This document shows positions 52,540 through 61,723 of a DNA stretch of 64,000 nt, in pieces. Positions within the stretch are counted from its first letter, which is position 1. Each line of letters starts with the position of its first letter. The notes below the pieces were generated by a model. That model was not told the origin of the DNA. It worked only from the letters and a program-made list of their open reading frames with translations, and ran no database searches. The stretch covers positions 62,001 to 126,000 of the forward strand of contig NZ_FWFX01000005.1 in the NCBI RefSeq assembly GCF_900172335.1, given 5' to 3'. The DNA comes from Roseovarius albus (GTDB taxonomy: Bacteria; Pseudomonadota; Alphaproteobacteria; Rhodobacterales; Rhodobacteraceae). Both the position numbers and the translations under genes were made by a program.

Positions 52540-53094
52540 ATGAGCAACGAATTCCCAGGCTGGCACGGCACAACGATTATCGGCGTCAAAAAAGGTGGTG
52601 AAGTTGTCATCGCAGGTGACGGGCAGGTCAGCCTTGGCCAGACCGTGATCAAAGGCACCGCCCGCAAGGTCCGCCGTCTGAAACCGGGTGGATATGACGT
52701 GGTGGCCGGGTTTGCCGGATCAACCGCTGACGCCTTTACTTTGTTGGAACGGCTTGAGGCCAAATTGGAAGCCACTCCAGGTCAGTTGCAACGCGCCAGT
52801 GTTGAGCTGGCCAAGGACTGGCGCACGGATAAGTACCTGCAAAAGCTTGAGGCAATGCTGATCGTCAGCGATGGCAAAGAGCTCTATGTCATCACCGGCG
52901 CCGGGGACGTGCTGGAGCCCGAGCACGACGTGACCGCGATTGGATCAGGCGGCAACTTTGCCCTTGCCGCCGCACGCGGCATGATGGACAGCGACAAGTC
53001 GGCCGAAGAAGTGGCCCGCGCCGCCATGGCCATTGCCGCTGACATTTGCGTTTACACGAATGGCAATCTGACCGTCGAAACGATCAAGGGTTAA
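52540..53094 (+). CDS. hslV: ATP-dependent protease peptidase subunit HslV
   Basis: Threonine protease core (ClpQ) of the HslUV heat-shock protease. 184 residues. The mature N-terminus is Thr11 after the propeptide ending HG (HGTTIIG), with the family motifs [26 protein letters not shown] and [15 protein letters not shown] 52540 has GGAGG only 4 bases upstream; the in-frame start at 52459 would overlap the terminator and is rejected. Its partner hslU is 1.9 kb away, separated by two genes on the other strand, instead of directly downstream. Confidence 0.96.
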   Translation: MSNEFPGWHGTTIIGVKKGGEVVIAGDGQVSLGQTVIKGTARKVRRLKPGGYDVVAGFAGSTADAFTLLERLEAKLEATPGQLQRASVELAKDWRTDKYLQKLEAMLIVSDGKELYVITGAGDVLEPEHDVTAIGSGGNFALAAARGMMDSDKSAEEVARAAMAIAADICVYTNGNLTVETIKG

Positions 53095-53106
53095 CCTGAT
53101 ACCCTC

Positions 53107-54348
53107 TCACGAGATCAGTTTTTTAATATCGCCACTGCGCCAGCGCATAAACAGGCCAGTAAGGGCCAGCGTGGCGACAACAAATACAATATAGTAGGGC
53201 AGGCGGATATCGATACTCATCAATCCGCCGCCAATCAAAGACATCACACCACCGGCCAAACAGAACACTGCGGTGGTGACACCCATCACCCAACCCTGAT
53301 CGCTCTCGCTGACGCTCGAGGAAAAAATGCCCAGGATCGTTGGGTAGGCGACCCCAAAGAAAAAGTAGAAGAAGAATACTGGCACGTAGCTCAATACGCC
53401 AAAAGGGCTAAAGACAAAGAATAGCGCACAGATAATCATTGTGACCATCGATGCGCACAAAATCTGAAACTTGGTGAACCTTTCTTGTGCCGGCTTCACC
53501 AGTACCGTGCTGGAAAACGCAAGCGCGAAACCAATAGTTACCATCGCCATACTGCCGCCAACCACACCGTAGCCGAAGGCGCTTGTCAGATAGTTGTCAA
53601 CGAAAACATAAAACGTGACATTCGCGATCATGAACAACGAGTAAACAGGCAAAAGCTTTAAAACGAGCGGATGATTTTTCACCGCAAAAAGGCTATCAGT
53701 GATATCCCGAAGTCGGAACACAAATGGTTCACGCTCCGTCCGGCTATCTTTGTAGTAAACCATCACCAAAAAGATCGCGATCGAGACCAAAACGAATGCG
53801 CCGAAAAACGGTGTTTTCAATGTTGCGGCACCGCCTAGTAACGCCTTGTCGGACAGGATAGCCCCTATAATTGGCCCGCCCACCAAGCCAAAACTGACGC
53901 CGGTGATAATATATCCCATATTTCGATCACGATCTGCGTCATCGCTACTTCCGTCAATCATGGCTGCTTGCGCGATTGGCTGATTTCCTGCTGTGAAACC
54001 TGTGATGCACCGGCCCAAAATTAACAGCGCCAAGCTCTCAAGATACAGCGACAAAATCGTTATAGCATAACCGATCAACGCACCTGTCAAGCAAACCAGC
54101 AAAGCGTTTTTTCGCCCGATGGAATCTGAAACCTTGGACACATACACAACGCCCAGAAACCAGCTGAGGAAGAACGATCCGATCACCAAACCATAGTAGA
54201 AGTGACGCATTCCTGTTGGTGTGGACTTTGACAGAAGGCTGGAATCACTCGACATAATCAGAGTGTTGATAATTGGAAAAACAAGGCCCTGACCTAGAAG
54301 GTCTACAAATACGACAAACAGAAGCGTAATCTTCGTAATATTGGTCAT
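53107..54348 (-). CDS. Major facilitator (TetA/DHA1-like) transporter
   Basis: 413 residues, about twelve membrane helices, with the DHA1 hallmark GRKNALLV after the second helix and GRCITGFTAGNQPIAQA in the fourth. A soluble central loop (DSRTEREPFVFRL) separates the two halves. A weak ribosome site precedes the ATG. It lies antisense in the middle of the hslV/hslU region, and its DNA is AT-richer than the hsl genes (three sampled 60-base lines average about 46% G+C against about 68% for lines of hslV), which suggests later acquisition. Substrate unknown; drug, sugar or siderophore export are options. Confidence 0.85.
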   Translation of the reverse strand: MTNITKITLLFVVFVDLLGQGLVFPIINTLIMSSDSSLLSKSTPTGMRHFYYGLVIGSFFLSWFLGVVYVSKVSDSIGRKNALLVCLTGALIGYAITILSLYLESLALLILGRCITGFTAGNQPIAQAAMIDGSSDDADRDRNMGYIITGVSFGLVGGPIIGAILSDKALLGGAATLKTPFFGAFVLVSIAIFLVMVYYKDSRTEREPFVFRLRDITDSLFAVKNHPLVLKLLPVYSLFMIANVTFYVFVDNYLTSAFGYGVVGGSMAMVTIGFALAFSSTVLVKPAQERFTKFQILCASMVTMIICALFFVFSPFGVLSYVPVFFFYFFFGVAYPTILGIFSSSVSESDQGWVMGVTTAVFCLAGGVMSLIGGGLMSIDIRLPYYIVFVVATLALTGLFMRWRSGDIKKLIS

Positions 54349-54404
54349 TTTAATACCTTGTTTTCAGAACAGTTTTTTAACCCTAACAAAACAATCCAAT
54401 TTCT

Positions 54405-54442
54405 CCAAAAGAAAGGGCCGCAAGCCTGAGCTTGCGACCCTT
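54405..54442 (-). terminator. Rho-independent terminator after the DM13 gene
   Basis: Stem AAGGG-C-CGCAAGC / GCTTGCG-A-CCCTT with a 4-base CTGA loop, followed on the minus strand by a T-rich tail (CTTTCTTTT). Separates the DM13 gene from the MFS gene on the same strand. Confidence 0.8.
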
Positions 54443-54466
54443 AGTATGCTTCCGTGAGTGGAGAAT

Positions 54467-54865
54467 TCAGTGTGCGGCATCCAATTTGGCGACACCTAGC
54501 GGCACGCTGAATTTACGGCACCAAATGTAAACCTCATTGTACTTCGAAACATCAACATCGGCAGGCAAAGCATAGCTTTGCTTACCCTTCAGCTTTTTAA
54601 GCTTGCCCAGATCTGTTTTCGGATCGTATTTGCCATCTTTACCCAGACCCACACGCGGATCCGGTGCGCCATCCAGGCTGAAGTCCTTGAACAGGACAAC
54701 TTCGTTTTTCGCCAATTCGGCCTTGCCCGTCGTGATGTGATTATTGCGGCCTGAAAATTCGCCAATGCGGCCGTGCCCACCTGCAAAAGCTGGGGTAAGC
54801 CCTGTCGCAATTGCTGTTGCACCGACCGACGCCGTGTATTTCAAAAATGTTCTGCGATTGGTCAT
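54467..54865 (-). CDS. Tat-exported DM13-domain protein
   Basis: 132 residues. N-terminal twin-arginine signal (NRRTFLKYTASVG), with cleavage likely after the AFA of TPAFAGG. The mature part is a DM13 domain: SLDGAPDPRVGLGKDGK and the ending YIWCRKFSVPLGVAKL, with the single conserved cysteine. DM13 domains are proposed electron-transfer modules related to the DOMON group; function here is unknown. ATG 54865 is chosen since GGAGG is 7 bases upstream (the ATG at 54871 is too close). Export folded through Tat suggests a cofactor. It stands alone between its own terminator and hslU. Confidence 0.85.
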   Translation of the reverse strand: MTNRRTFLKYTASVGATAIATGLTPAFAGGHGRIGEFSGRNNHITTGKAELAKNEVVLFKDFSLDGAPDPRVGLGKDGKYDPKTDLGKLKKLKGKQSYALPADVDVSKYNEVYIWCRKFSVPLGVAKLDAAH

Positions 54866-54967
54866 GGTCATTCCTCCCGATCCGAATGCGAAACACATAA
54901 CGCACCCAGCACAAAGTGGAACGGCTCTCGCCCTTTCGTGATAAAATGCGAGAAATTCGTGTACAGG

Positions 54968-54993
54968 CTTGCGTTTTCCGTGATCGCGTATAC
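54968..54993 (+). promoter_or_regulatory. Possible RpoH-type promoter of hslU
   Basis: CTTGCG, 13 bases, CGTATAC: resembles the alphaproteobacterial heat-shock sigma-32 consensus, ending 36 bases before the hslU start. Would give hslU its own heat-shock control now that it is separated from hslV. Confidence 0.35.
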
Positions 54994-55029
54994 CTACGCT
55001 GCAGACCGACACCGCAAAGGATAACTGCC

Positions 55030-56337
55030 TTGACTGACCTGACACCACGCGAAATCGTATCCGAGCTGGACCGTTTCATCATTGGTCAGAAAGACGCCAA
55101 ACGCGCCACCGCCGTGGCCCTGCGCAATCGCTGGCGTCGCAAGCAGTTGCCAGATGACATTCGCGAGGAGGTTTATCCGAAGAACATCCTGATGATCGGA
55201 CCCACCGGTGTTGGCAAAACCGAGATCAGCCGCCGTCTGGCCAAGCTGGCGCGTGCGCCATTTATCAAGGTTGAGGCCACCAAGTTTACCGAAGTTGGTT
55301 ATGTCGGCCGGGATGTCGAGCAAATCATTCGTGATTTGGTCGACAGTGCCATAATCCAGACCCGCGAATTGATGCGCGATGACGTTAAGGCTAACGCCCA
55401 TTCAGCTGCAGAGGAACGGGTGATTTCCGCCATCGCCGGGGAAGATGCCCGAGAAGGGACACGCGACATGTTCCGCAAGAAACTGAAATCAGGTGAGCTG
55501 GACAATACCGAAATTGAACTGGAACTAGCCGATCACTCCAACCCGATGGGCATGATGGACATCCCCGGTCAGCCCGGCAGTCAAATGGGCATGATGAATC
55601 TGGGTGATATCTTCGGCAAGGCCTTTGGTGGCCGCACCGTGAAACGCAAGATGACCGTGGCCGAAAGCTATGAAGTTCTGATTGGTGAAGAGGCGGACAA
55701 ATTGTTGGATGATGAAACCGTCAACCGCACCGCCATGGAGGCGGTTGAGCAGAATGGCATCGTGTTTTTGGACGAGATCGACAAGGTCTGCACCCGGCAA
55801 GAGGCCCGCGGTGGGGATGTTTCGCGAGAAGGGGTTCAGCGCGACCTACTGCCGCTGATCGAAGGCACAACCGTTTCCACCAAACACGGCCCGGTAAAAA
55901 CCGACCACATCCTGTTCATCGCCTCGGGCGCGTTTCACATTGCAAAACCCTCGGACTTACTGCCCGAACTTCAGGGTCGTTTGCCCATCCGTGTAGAGCT
56001 GCGCGCCCTGACTGAAGAAGACTTTGTGCGTATCCTGACCGAAACCGACAATGCGCTGACCCGCCAGTATTCTGCTCTGATGGGCACGGAAGAGGTTGAA
56101 GTTGAATTCACTGACGATGGAATCGCATCTTTGGCGCATATCGCGGCTGAGGTGAACCAATCCGTCGAAAACATCGGCGCGCGGCGGCTTTATACCGTGA
56201 TGGAACGGGTGTTCGAGGAGCTGTCGTTTACCGCGCCGGACCGGTCGGGCGACAAGATCACCGTCGATGCCGGGTTTGTCGAAGCCAACCTGGGTGAGTT
56301 GATGAAATCCACAGACCTCAGCCGCTACGTTCTCTAA
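55030..56337 (+). CDS. hslU: ATP-dependent protease ATPase subunit HslU
   Basis: AAA+ unfoldase (ClpY) that feeds HslV. 435 residues with TTG 55030 as start: the family N-terminus is [14 protein letters not shown] lies 8-9 bases upstream, and the longer frame from 54916 gives an unrelated extension. Walker [10 protein letters not shown], Walker B VFLDEIDK, sensor/arginine region [16 protein letters not shown], and the C-terminal LSRYVL tail that docks into HslV. A variable I-domain lies between about 105 and 230. Confidence 0.95.
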   Translation: MTDLTPREIVSELDRFIIGQKDAKRATAVALRNRWRRKQLPDDIREEVYPKNILMIGPTGVGKTEISRRLAKLARAPFIKVEATKFTEVGYVGRDVEQIIRDLVDSAIIQTRELMRDDVKANAHSAAEERVISAIAGEDAREGTRDMFRKKLKSGELDNTEIELELADHSNPMGMMDIPGQPGSQMGMMNLGDIFGKAFGGRTVKRKMTVAESYEVLIGEEADKLLDDETVNRTAMEAVEQNGIVFLDEIDKVCTRQEARGGDVSREGVQRDLLPLIEGTTVSTKHGPVKTDHILFIASGAFHIAKPSDLLPELQGRLPIRVELRALTEEDFVRILTETDNALTRQYSALMGTEEVEVEFTDDGIASLAHIAAEVNQSVENIGARRLYTVMERVFEELSFTAPDRSGDKITVDAGFVEANLGELMKSTDLSRYVL

Positions 56338-56385
56338 AAGATCGATTTTTCTTTCCTTTCCGCCATTTCCGGGCAAAAGGAAAGA

Positions 56386-57609
56386 ATGGCTGTTTTCGAT
56401 TTCATCCGCGAAAATCTGCGCTGGTTGTCTGCCGGGATGTTGCTGACTTTCGTCAGCAGCTTTGGCCAGACATTTTTCATCTCTATTTTTGCCGGGGAAA
56501 TCCAAGCGGCTTTTGAACTCAGCCACGGACAATGGGGCGGGATCTACTCATTGGGCACGACCGCCTCGGCCATCCTGATGATCTGGGCCGGGGGACTAAC
56601 TGACATTTTTCGCGTCCGTATATTGGGACCGATCATTCTTGTCCTACTAGCCTTGGCCTGCCTATCGATGGCGTTTTCAGCGCAATGGTGGATGCTGCCT
56701 TTTGTCATTTTTGCCCTTCGGTTTACCGGGCAGGGTATGAGCAGCCATATCGCCGTGGTCGCCATGGGCCGTTGGTTTGTCGCCACACGCGGTACAGCGC
56801 TTTCGATTGCAACACTCGGTTTTGCCATTGGCGAAGCCGTGCTTCCGATAATCTTTGTCGCGCTAATGACGCTGTATGATTGGCGGATTTTGTGGGGCGT
56901 CGCAGCCTGCATCGCCATCTTGGGCATTCCGGTTCTGATGAGATTGTTGGCACAAGAGCGCACACCGCAAAGCGTGGCACAGGCCAGCCAATCCTTTGGC
57001 ATGGAAAACCGCCACTGGACCCGCAATCAGGTACTGACCCATCGGCTTTTTTGGTTCATGGTGCCTGCACTATTGGGGCCGTCGGCCTTTGTGACGGCGT
57101 TCTTCTTTCATCAGGTTCATTTTGCCGCTGTCAAAGGCATTGAACACATTCAGTTTGTGAAGATGTTCCCATTTTACACGCTGACTGGAATTTGCGCGAT
57201 GATCATATCAGGCCGTGCCTTGGACATTCTAGGCACGGCACGTTTGATCCCGTTTTTTCAGCTTCCTATGGCGCTGTCGTTTGTTTTGTTTGCTTGGGCA
57301 GACAGCACCGCGATGATGTATATCGCATTTTTCTTCTTTGCCCTGACCGTCGGGGCCAACACCACGCTTCCCAATGCCTTTTGGGCCGAATTTTACGGCA
57401 CAGCGCACCTTGGATCGATCAAAGCAATGGCGGCCGCTGTTATGGTACTGGGGTCAGCCATTGGGCCGGGGGTCACCGGGCTTGGCTTGGACTATGGCGT
57501 AAACATCAACCTGCAGTTCTTGTTCATCGCAGTATTCTTTGTGCTTGCAACCCTGTCGATGTGGTTTGGAATCTCCACCTCAAAGCGGGCGTTACCGATT
57601 CCGGCGTAA
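56386..57609 (+). CDS. Major facilitator superfamily transporter
   Basis: 407 residues, twelve predicted helices. Shows MFS features such as TDIFRVRILGP after the second helix and repeated small-residue helix motifs, but no substrate-specific signature. Similar to the CynX/oxalate-formate-like branch (weak). It starts 48 bases after hslU and could be cotranscribed. Its 3' end overlaps the convergent smr gene by 18 bases. Confidence 0.85.
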   Translation: MAVFDFIRENLRWLSAGMLLTFVSSFGQTFFISIFAGEIQAAFELSHGQWGGIYSLGTTASAILMIWAGGLTDIFRVRILGPIILVLLALACLSMAFSAQWWMLPFVIFALRFTGQGMSSHIAVVAMGRWFVATRGTALSIATLGFAIGEAVLPIIFVALMTLYDWRILWGVAACIAILGIPVLMRLLAQERTPQSVAQASQSFGMENRHWTRNQVLTHRLFWFMVPALLGPSAFVTAFFFHQVHFAAVKGIEHIQFVKMFPFYTLTGICAMIISGRALDILGTARLIPFFQLPMALSFVLFAWADSTAMMYIAFFFFALTVGANTTLPNAFWAEFYGTAHLGSIKAMAAAVMVLGSAIGPGVTGLGLDYGVNINLQFLFIAVFFVLATLSMWFGISTSKRALPIPA

Positions 57610-58176
57610 GTAAACGTAATAAGCCCCGCCGCCGCCGTGTTTGAGATGCGCTTCGCTGACTTGCAAAATCATCTGGTTCAACGGCGGCGTTGACAGCCAT
57701 TGCGGCACAGCATGACGCAACACACCGTAACGCACCGGGATCGGGCCCCCATCATCGCGATCTTTGCCTTTTCCGGTGATCACCAGAACAAGACGTTTCC
57801 CATCTGCCTGCGCGCGCAAAATGAATGAGGTCAGCATTGGATGTGCCTGCGCGAGTGTTTTGCCATGCAGGTCAATTTTGCCTTCGGGTTTGAGTTTGCC
57901 CCGTTTCAGGCGCCCGAAAGCCTTGGCATCCATCCCCAATGGTGCCTTAGCCAACTGCTCACGTATGCCAGGCAGGATGTCATGCGCTTTAGGTTTTTCC
58001 GCTGGTTTTTGCCCCATCGAAAATGGCTGTGGTTGAAAGGTCTTGGGTTTGGGTTTTCGCTCCAGAGCCTCAGGCGAAAACGGCTCTTCCTTGCGCTCTG
58101 GATGAAACCGTTCGGTGGTTTGTTTCACCCGATTCCAAAGCTCAATATCCTCGGCGGACAAGCGGCGCTTGCTCAT
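57592..58176 (-). CDS. Smr/MutS2-C-domain protein
   Basis: 194 residues. The N-terminal half is basic and Pro-rich (KPKPKTFQPQ), the C-terminal half is a Smr domain with IDLHGKT (LDxHG motif), VLVITGKGK and HGGGGAYYVYLRR. Smr domains nick or bind DNA/RNA, e.g. as ribosome-collision endonucleases; the role of this stand-alone form is unknown. It overlaps mltA by 4 bases. Confidence 0.9.
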   Translation of the reverse strand: MSKRRLSAEDIELWNRVKQTTERFHPERKEEPFSPEALERKPKPKTFQPQPFSMGQKPAEKPKAHDILPGIREQLAKAPLGMDAKAFGRLKRGKLKPEGKIDLHGKTLAQAHPMLTSFILRAQADGKRLVLVITGKGKDRDDGGPIPVRYGVLRHAVPQWLSTPPLNQMILQVSEAHLKHGGGGAYYVYLRRNR

Positions 58177-59210
58177 TGCAGCGCTCCCGGCAACATCGCA
58201 TAGGCGCGCTGGATCGGCAGCAAAACAACCATCCGGCCGGGATCACGCAATTGGCCAGCAGCACGGCCCGCCTTGTCTCCAGTGCCAAAGAAAATATCCG
58301 CCCGTTGCGGTCCCTTAATGGCGGACCCTGTATCTTGTGCCACCATCAAACGGCGGATCGGGTTTTTACCATCTTTTTCAACCCAAACCGGCGCTCCTAG
58401 CGGAACAAATTTCGGATCGACCGCGACAGTTCTACCTGTTGTCACAGATCTGTTCATCGCGCCGTATGGACCTTTATCCGCAGGGATTTTGTTGAGCGTT
58501 CGAAAAAACACATAGGTTGGATTGTGATAAAGCAGTTCCTGCCCTTCGACCGGATTCCGGTGCACCCAGTTTTTGATCACCTGAGCCGAAACCTGATGCA
58601 CTTCGTAGATACCGCGCCGCACCAGCTCGGTTCCGATAGATTGATAATTATGACCGTTCGAGCCGCCATAGCCAACACGGATCGTTCGGCCATCTGGCAA
58701 GCGAATGCGACCCGATCCCTGAATCTGGAGAAAGAACAGCTCAACTGAATCGTCGACCCAAGCAATTTCAAGCCCTCGCCCCTTCATCACCGGGCCAGTT
58801 TCAATCTCACGCCGTGTGAGCCACAGGCTCTCATAGGGAATTTCAGGGGGTTTGCGATACACCGGGTATTTATAAATTCCACCGGGTGACAGCGCGCCGT
58901 TCAGCTCGGGTTCGAAGTATCCGGTGAATAGCGCGTCGATCCCATCCCCGATCACTACAGGTTTGAAAAACAGTTCAAAGAATTGTTTGGCGTCCGGTTT
59001 TTGCTGTGCAACCGCACAGATAGAACGCCAGTCCGGGTCTTTGAGATCCATGCAGGTCATCAAAAAGGCATTTAGCGCCTTTTCATGATCATCCTCTTCC
59101 CAGGATTCCAGATCACCAAATGACAGGACTTTAAGATCAATATCATCCTCTGCCACGGCTGCCGTGGCTGTCAGCCACAAGCTGAAAACCGCAGCGAGCC
59201 GGAAGATCAT
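58173..59210 (-). CDS. mltA: Membrane-bound lytic murein transglycosylase A
   Basis: Cleaves peptidoglycan to 1,6-anhydromuropeptides in the periplasm. 345 residues: signal peptide (1-20), MltA domain with LFTGYFEPE and ELFFLQIQGSGR, and the C-terminal 3D domain AQDTGSAIKGPQRAD whose conserved Asp is the catalytic acid. No lipobox is visible (the leader ends AVA), so it may be soluble rather than lipid-anchored. It overlaps smr and the Tim44 gene by 4 bases each. Its products fit with the AmgK/MurU recycling pair encoded 14 kb away. Confidence 0.93.
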   Translation of the reverse strand: MIFRLAAVFSLWLTATAAVAEDDIDLKVLSFGDLESWEEDDHEKALNAFLMTCMDLKDPDWRSICAVAQQKPDAKQFFELFFKPVVIGDGIDALFTGYFEPELNGALSPGGIYKYPVYRKPPEIPYESLWLTRREIETGPVMKGRGLEIAWVDDSVELFFLQIQGSGRIRLPDGRTIRVGYGGSNGHNYQSIGTELVRRGIYEVHQVSAQVIKNWVHRNPVEGQELLYHNPTYVFFRTLNKIPADKGPYGAMNRSVTTGRTVAVDPKFVPLGAPVWVEKDGKNPIRRLMVAQDTGSAIKGPQRADIFFGTGDKAGRAAGQLRDPGRMVVLLPIQRAYAMLPGALQ

Positions 59211-59869
59211 TCGCTAGTCGCGACAAGCCGCCAATTTGGATCATCCGAGCCCATCACTCGCTGGAACGTCCACAAATCTTTTTGGCGCTTGGATTGGCCC
59301 GGCTTGCCTTCAATCGCGTTACCGTAGCTATCGCGTACAACCGAGATCAGTTCACCAATAAAGCGAACCGACACTTCTGCAGTTTTGCTATTTGAATCAA
59401 AACTCGCATCTGCCAGCGTTGTTTCACGAACACCTACGAACTCCGCCTCGATGGTCAGGCCTTGATCTTCACGAGATTTGATCACCTGTTCAAAGGCTTC
59501 ACGCACATCGTCCGACAGGAACGATGAAATTTCATCGATCTTCCCACGCTCAAAGGCCATCAGGATCATTTCATAGGCACCTTTGGCACCTTGCAGGAAA
59601 TCAGCCACCCCAAAGTCTTGTTCAGTCCGCTTCATTTCAGCTAACGAACCGGCAGCCTCGGAGTCTTCTGCAACATGATCGGTGATGTCACGATCCGGCC
59701 CGTCATTGCTGATCACTTCGAAATCACGACGTGTTTGTGTCTCAGACGGCTGCTGCGACCGCGGCGGGCCTTCGAACCCATCACGGGTGCCCAGCACGTT
59801 TTTCAGACGCAAAATCAAAAACACTGCAATACCAGCCAAGACCAGCAACTGAATAATGGGCGAGTTCAT
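59207..59869 (-). CDS. Tim44-like domain protein
   Basis: 220 residues: one N-terminal membrane helix (about 5-22), a charged disordered linker (about 27-70), then a Tim44/TimA-like domain (EMKRTEQDFGVADFLQGA, YEMILMAFERGK...). Alphaproteobacterial relatives are proposed ancestors of mitochondrial Tim44 and bind at the membrane near the export machinery. First gene of the Tim44-mltA-smr unit; divergent from fxsA. It is conserved in this position in Rhodobacterales. Confidence 0.9.
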   Translation of the reverse strand: MNSPIIQLLVLAGIAVFLILRLKNVLGTRDGFEGPPRSQQPSETQTRRDFEVISNDGPDRDITDHVAEDSEAAGSLAEMKRTEQDFGVADFLQGAKGAYEMILMAFERGKIDEISSFLSDDVREAFEQVIKSREDQGLTIEAEFVGVRETTLADASFDSNSKTAEVSVRFIGELISVVRDSYGNAIEGKPGQSKRQKDLWTFQRVMGSDDPNWRLVATSE

Positions 59870-59977
59870 GAGTACCTCTTTTTGTCTCAGGCATGGTAAG
59901 ATGTACCACTAGACCTTATCTAGGTGAGAGTGGCGGGCAAGTCTAGAAGTCCGCCGGGAAATTCAGAGGACAAAGTC

Positions 59978-60463
59978 ATGTGGCTGTTTATCGCGTTCCT
60001 TGCGGTACCGTTGATTGAAATTGCATTGTTTATTCAAGTCGGTGGCCTGATTGGGCTATGGCCAACCTTGGCGGTTGTCATTCTCACCGCAATCTTGGGC
60101 ACTTGGCTGGTCCGATCACAAGGCCGCTCCGCGATGAATGATCTACGTGGATCGTTTTCTCAGCTCGATGATCCCTCGGAACCATTGGCCCATGGCGCAA
60201 TGATCTTATTTTCCGGCGCTTTGTTGCTTACTCCCGGTTTTTTCACTGATGCCGTTGGTTTTGCTCTTTTGGCACCACCAATCCGTAAAGCCATCATCGC
60301 CTACGCCAAGACCCGAATTAATGTTCAACATATTCAGATGGGCCCAAACCCTCGTGGCCAACACCATAATCAGCCCAATTCTGACGTCATCGATGGTGAC
60401 TTTTTTGAGGTAAATTCAGACAACACTGTAGAACCAGGTGACTCGGGCTGGACAAAGCATTGA
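59978..60463 (+). CDS. fxsA: FxsA membrane protein
   Basis: 161-residue inner-membrane protein of the FxsA family (E. coli homologue protects against phage T7 F exclusion). Start MWLFIAFLAVPLIEIA and the motif LLLTPGFFTDAVGFALL are hallmarks; four hydrophobic segments, then a soluble tail with a DGDFFEV motif. ATG 59978 (AGAGGA upstream) is preferred to the in-frame ATG 59924. It precedes secB. Confidence 0.92.
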   Translation: MWLFIAFLAVPLIEIALFIQVGGLIGLWPTLAVVILTAILGTWLVRSQGRSAMNDLRGSFSQLDDPSEPLAHGAMILFSGALLLTPGFFTDAVGFALLAPPIRKAIIAYAKTRINVQHIQMGPNPRGQHHNQPNSDVIDGDFFEVNSDNTVEPGDSGWTKH

Positions 60464-60521
60464 GGCCCCAATCACATCCTGATATGCACTCCCCAACTTA
60501 TTTTTCCAAGGAGACGCCCGA

Positions 60522-61028
60522 ATGGCTGAACAAGAAAACGGCGCTGCAGACGCCGCTGCGCAAACCCAACCCCAAGTTAAACTGAATGTCCTAACGCAAT
60601 TCATCCGCGACATGTCATTCGAAAACATTCTCGCGCAACGCGGTGTTGGCGGTGAGGTTCAGCCGGATGTACAAGTAGCCGTTAATCTGGATGCGAAAAA
60701 ACGCTCCGCCGAAAACCAATATGAAGTTGCCACCAAGGTGAACATCACCTCAAAAAACAAAGAGTCCGAAGAGCCGCTGTTTTTGTTGGAAATGGAATAT
60801 GTTGGCGTCTTCCACATCGAAGGTGTTCCAGAGGACCAACTGCACCCCTTTTTGCTGATCGAATGCCCACGCATGACATTCCCATTCCTGCGCCGTATCG
60901 TCAGTGATGTGACCCGCGACGGTGGCTTCCCTCCACTGAATCTGGAGACCATCGATTTCATGCAGCTTTACAGAAATGAAATCGCCCGTCGCAAAGCCGA
61001 AAACGCGACACAAAAAGCCGACGCTTAA
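60522..61028 (+). CDS. secB: Protein-export chaperone SecB
   Basis: Cytosolic tetrameric chaperone that keeps preproteins unfolded and hands them to SecA. 168 residues. Conserved motifs LTQFIRDMSFENI, DVQVAVNLDAKKR, LEMEYVGVF and LLIECPRMTFPFLRRI. It ends with a 4-base overlap with the convergent dnaQ; its terminator appears to lie inside dnaQ. Confidence 0.97.
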   Translation: MAEQENGAADAAAQTQPQVKLNVLTQFIRDMSFENILAQRGVGGEVQPDVQVAVNLDAKKRSAENQYEVATKVNITSKNKESEEPLFLLEMEYVGVFHIEGVPEDQLHPFLLIECPRMTFPFLRRIVSDVTRDGGFPPLNLETIDFMQLYRNEIARRKAENATQKADA

Positions 61029-61723
61029 TTATACGTCTTCCATAGCGCACCATCGCCGATTTGCTCAACAAAGGCCTGGTGCGCTTTTTTTTCTTGATCA
61101 GACAAGCGCGATGGCAAAGCCTTACCACGTGGCTGAGGCCGCCAATCCGACTGATCTTGTTGTGCAGAGTTGGCGGTGGTTTGCCTAGTGACATTCAAAG
61201 CAAAATCCGGCTGACGGCCGCCAATTAGCTCCAGATACACTTCGGCCAAGATTTCAGAGTCGAGCAAAGCACCGTGCAATGTCCGCGACGAGTTATCGAT
61301 CCCAAAACGACGGCAAAGCGCATCCAATGAAGCTGGCGATCCGGGGAATTTTTTGCGTGCGATTTCGAGCGTATCGATTGCCTGCTCCCACGGTAGCTCT
61401 GGCAGATTGACCCATTTCAGCTCTGCATTGAGGAACTTCATATCAAAAGCTGCGTTGTGAATAACCAGCTTTGCATCTTGCACGAAGTCCACAAATTTTT
61501 GCGCGACTTTCGAAAACACCGGTTTGTCTCGCAGAAAGTCATCCCCCAACCCGTGCACCTCGAACGCTTCGTTTGGCATTGAGCGTTCAGGATTGATATA
61601 TTCGTGAAACGTGACGCCTGTCGGCATGTGGTTATAGAGCTCCACCGCACCAATTTCGACAATCCGATCACCTGAAAAGGGATCAAAACCCGTTGTCTCG
61701 GTATCCAGTACGATTTCACGCAT
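61025..61723 (-). CDS. dnaQ: DNA polymerase III epsilon subunit
   Basis: 3'-5' proofreading exonuclease of the replicative polymerase. 232 residues. Exo I DTETTGFDPFSGDRIVEIG, Exo II VIHNAAFDMKFLNAEL, Exo III LHGALLDSEILAEVYLEL, giving the DEDDh set. The last 40 residues form a polar tail that contains a clamp-binding-like stretch. Overlaps coaE by 8 bases and secB by 4. Confidence 0.96.
   Translation of the reverse strand: MREIVLDTETTGFDPFSGDRIVEIGAVELYNHMPTGVTFHEYINPERSMPNEAFEVHGLGDDFLRDKPVFSKVAQKFVDFVQDAKLVIHNAAFDMKFLNAELKWVNLPELPWEQAIDTLEIARKKFPGSPASLDALCRRFGIDNSSRTLHGALLDSEILAEVYLELIGGRQPDFALNVTRQTTANSAQQDQSDWRPQPRGKALPSRLSDQEKKAHQAFVEQIGDGALWKTYN
61044..61092 (+). terminator. Rho-independent terminator of secB inside dnaQ
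   Basis: AGCGCACCA (61044-61052) and TGGTGCGCT (61077-61085) are perfect 9-base arms, extended by an inner GCC/GGC, followed by eight T. It lies 16 bases past the secB stop and inside the last codons of the convergent dnaQ gene. Confidence 0.8.
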
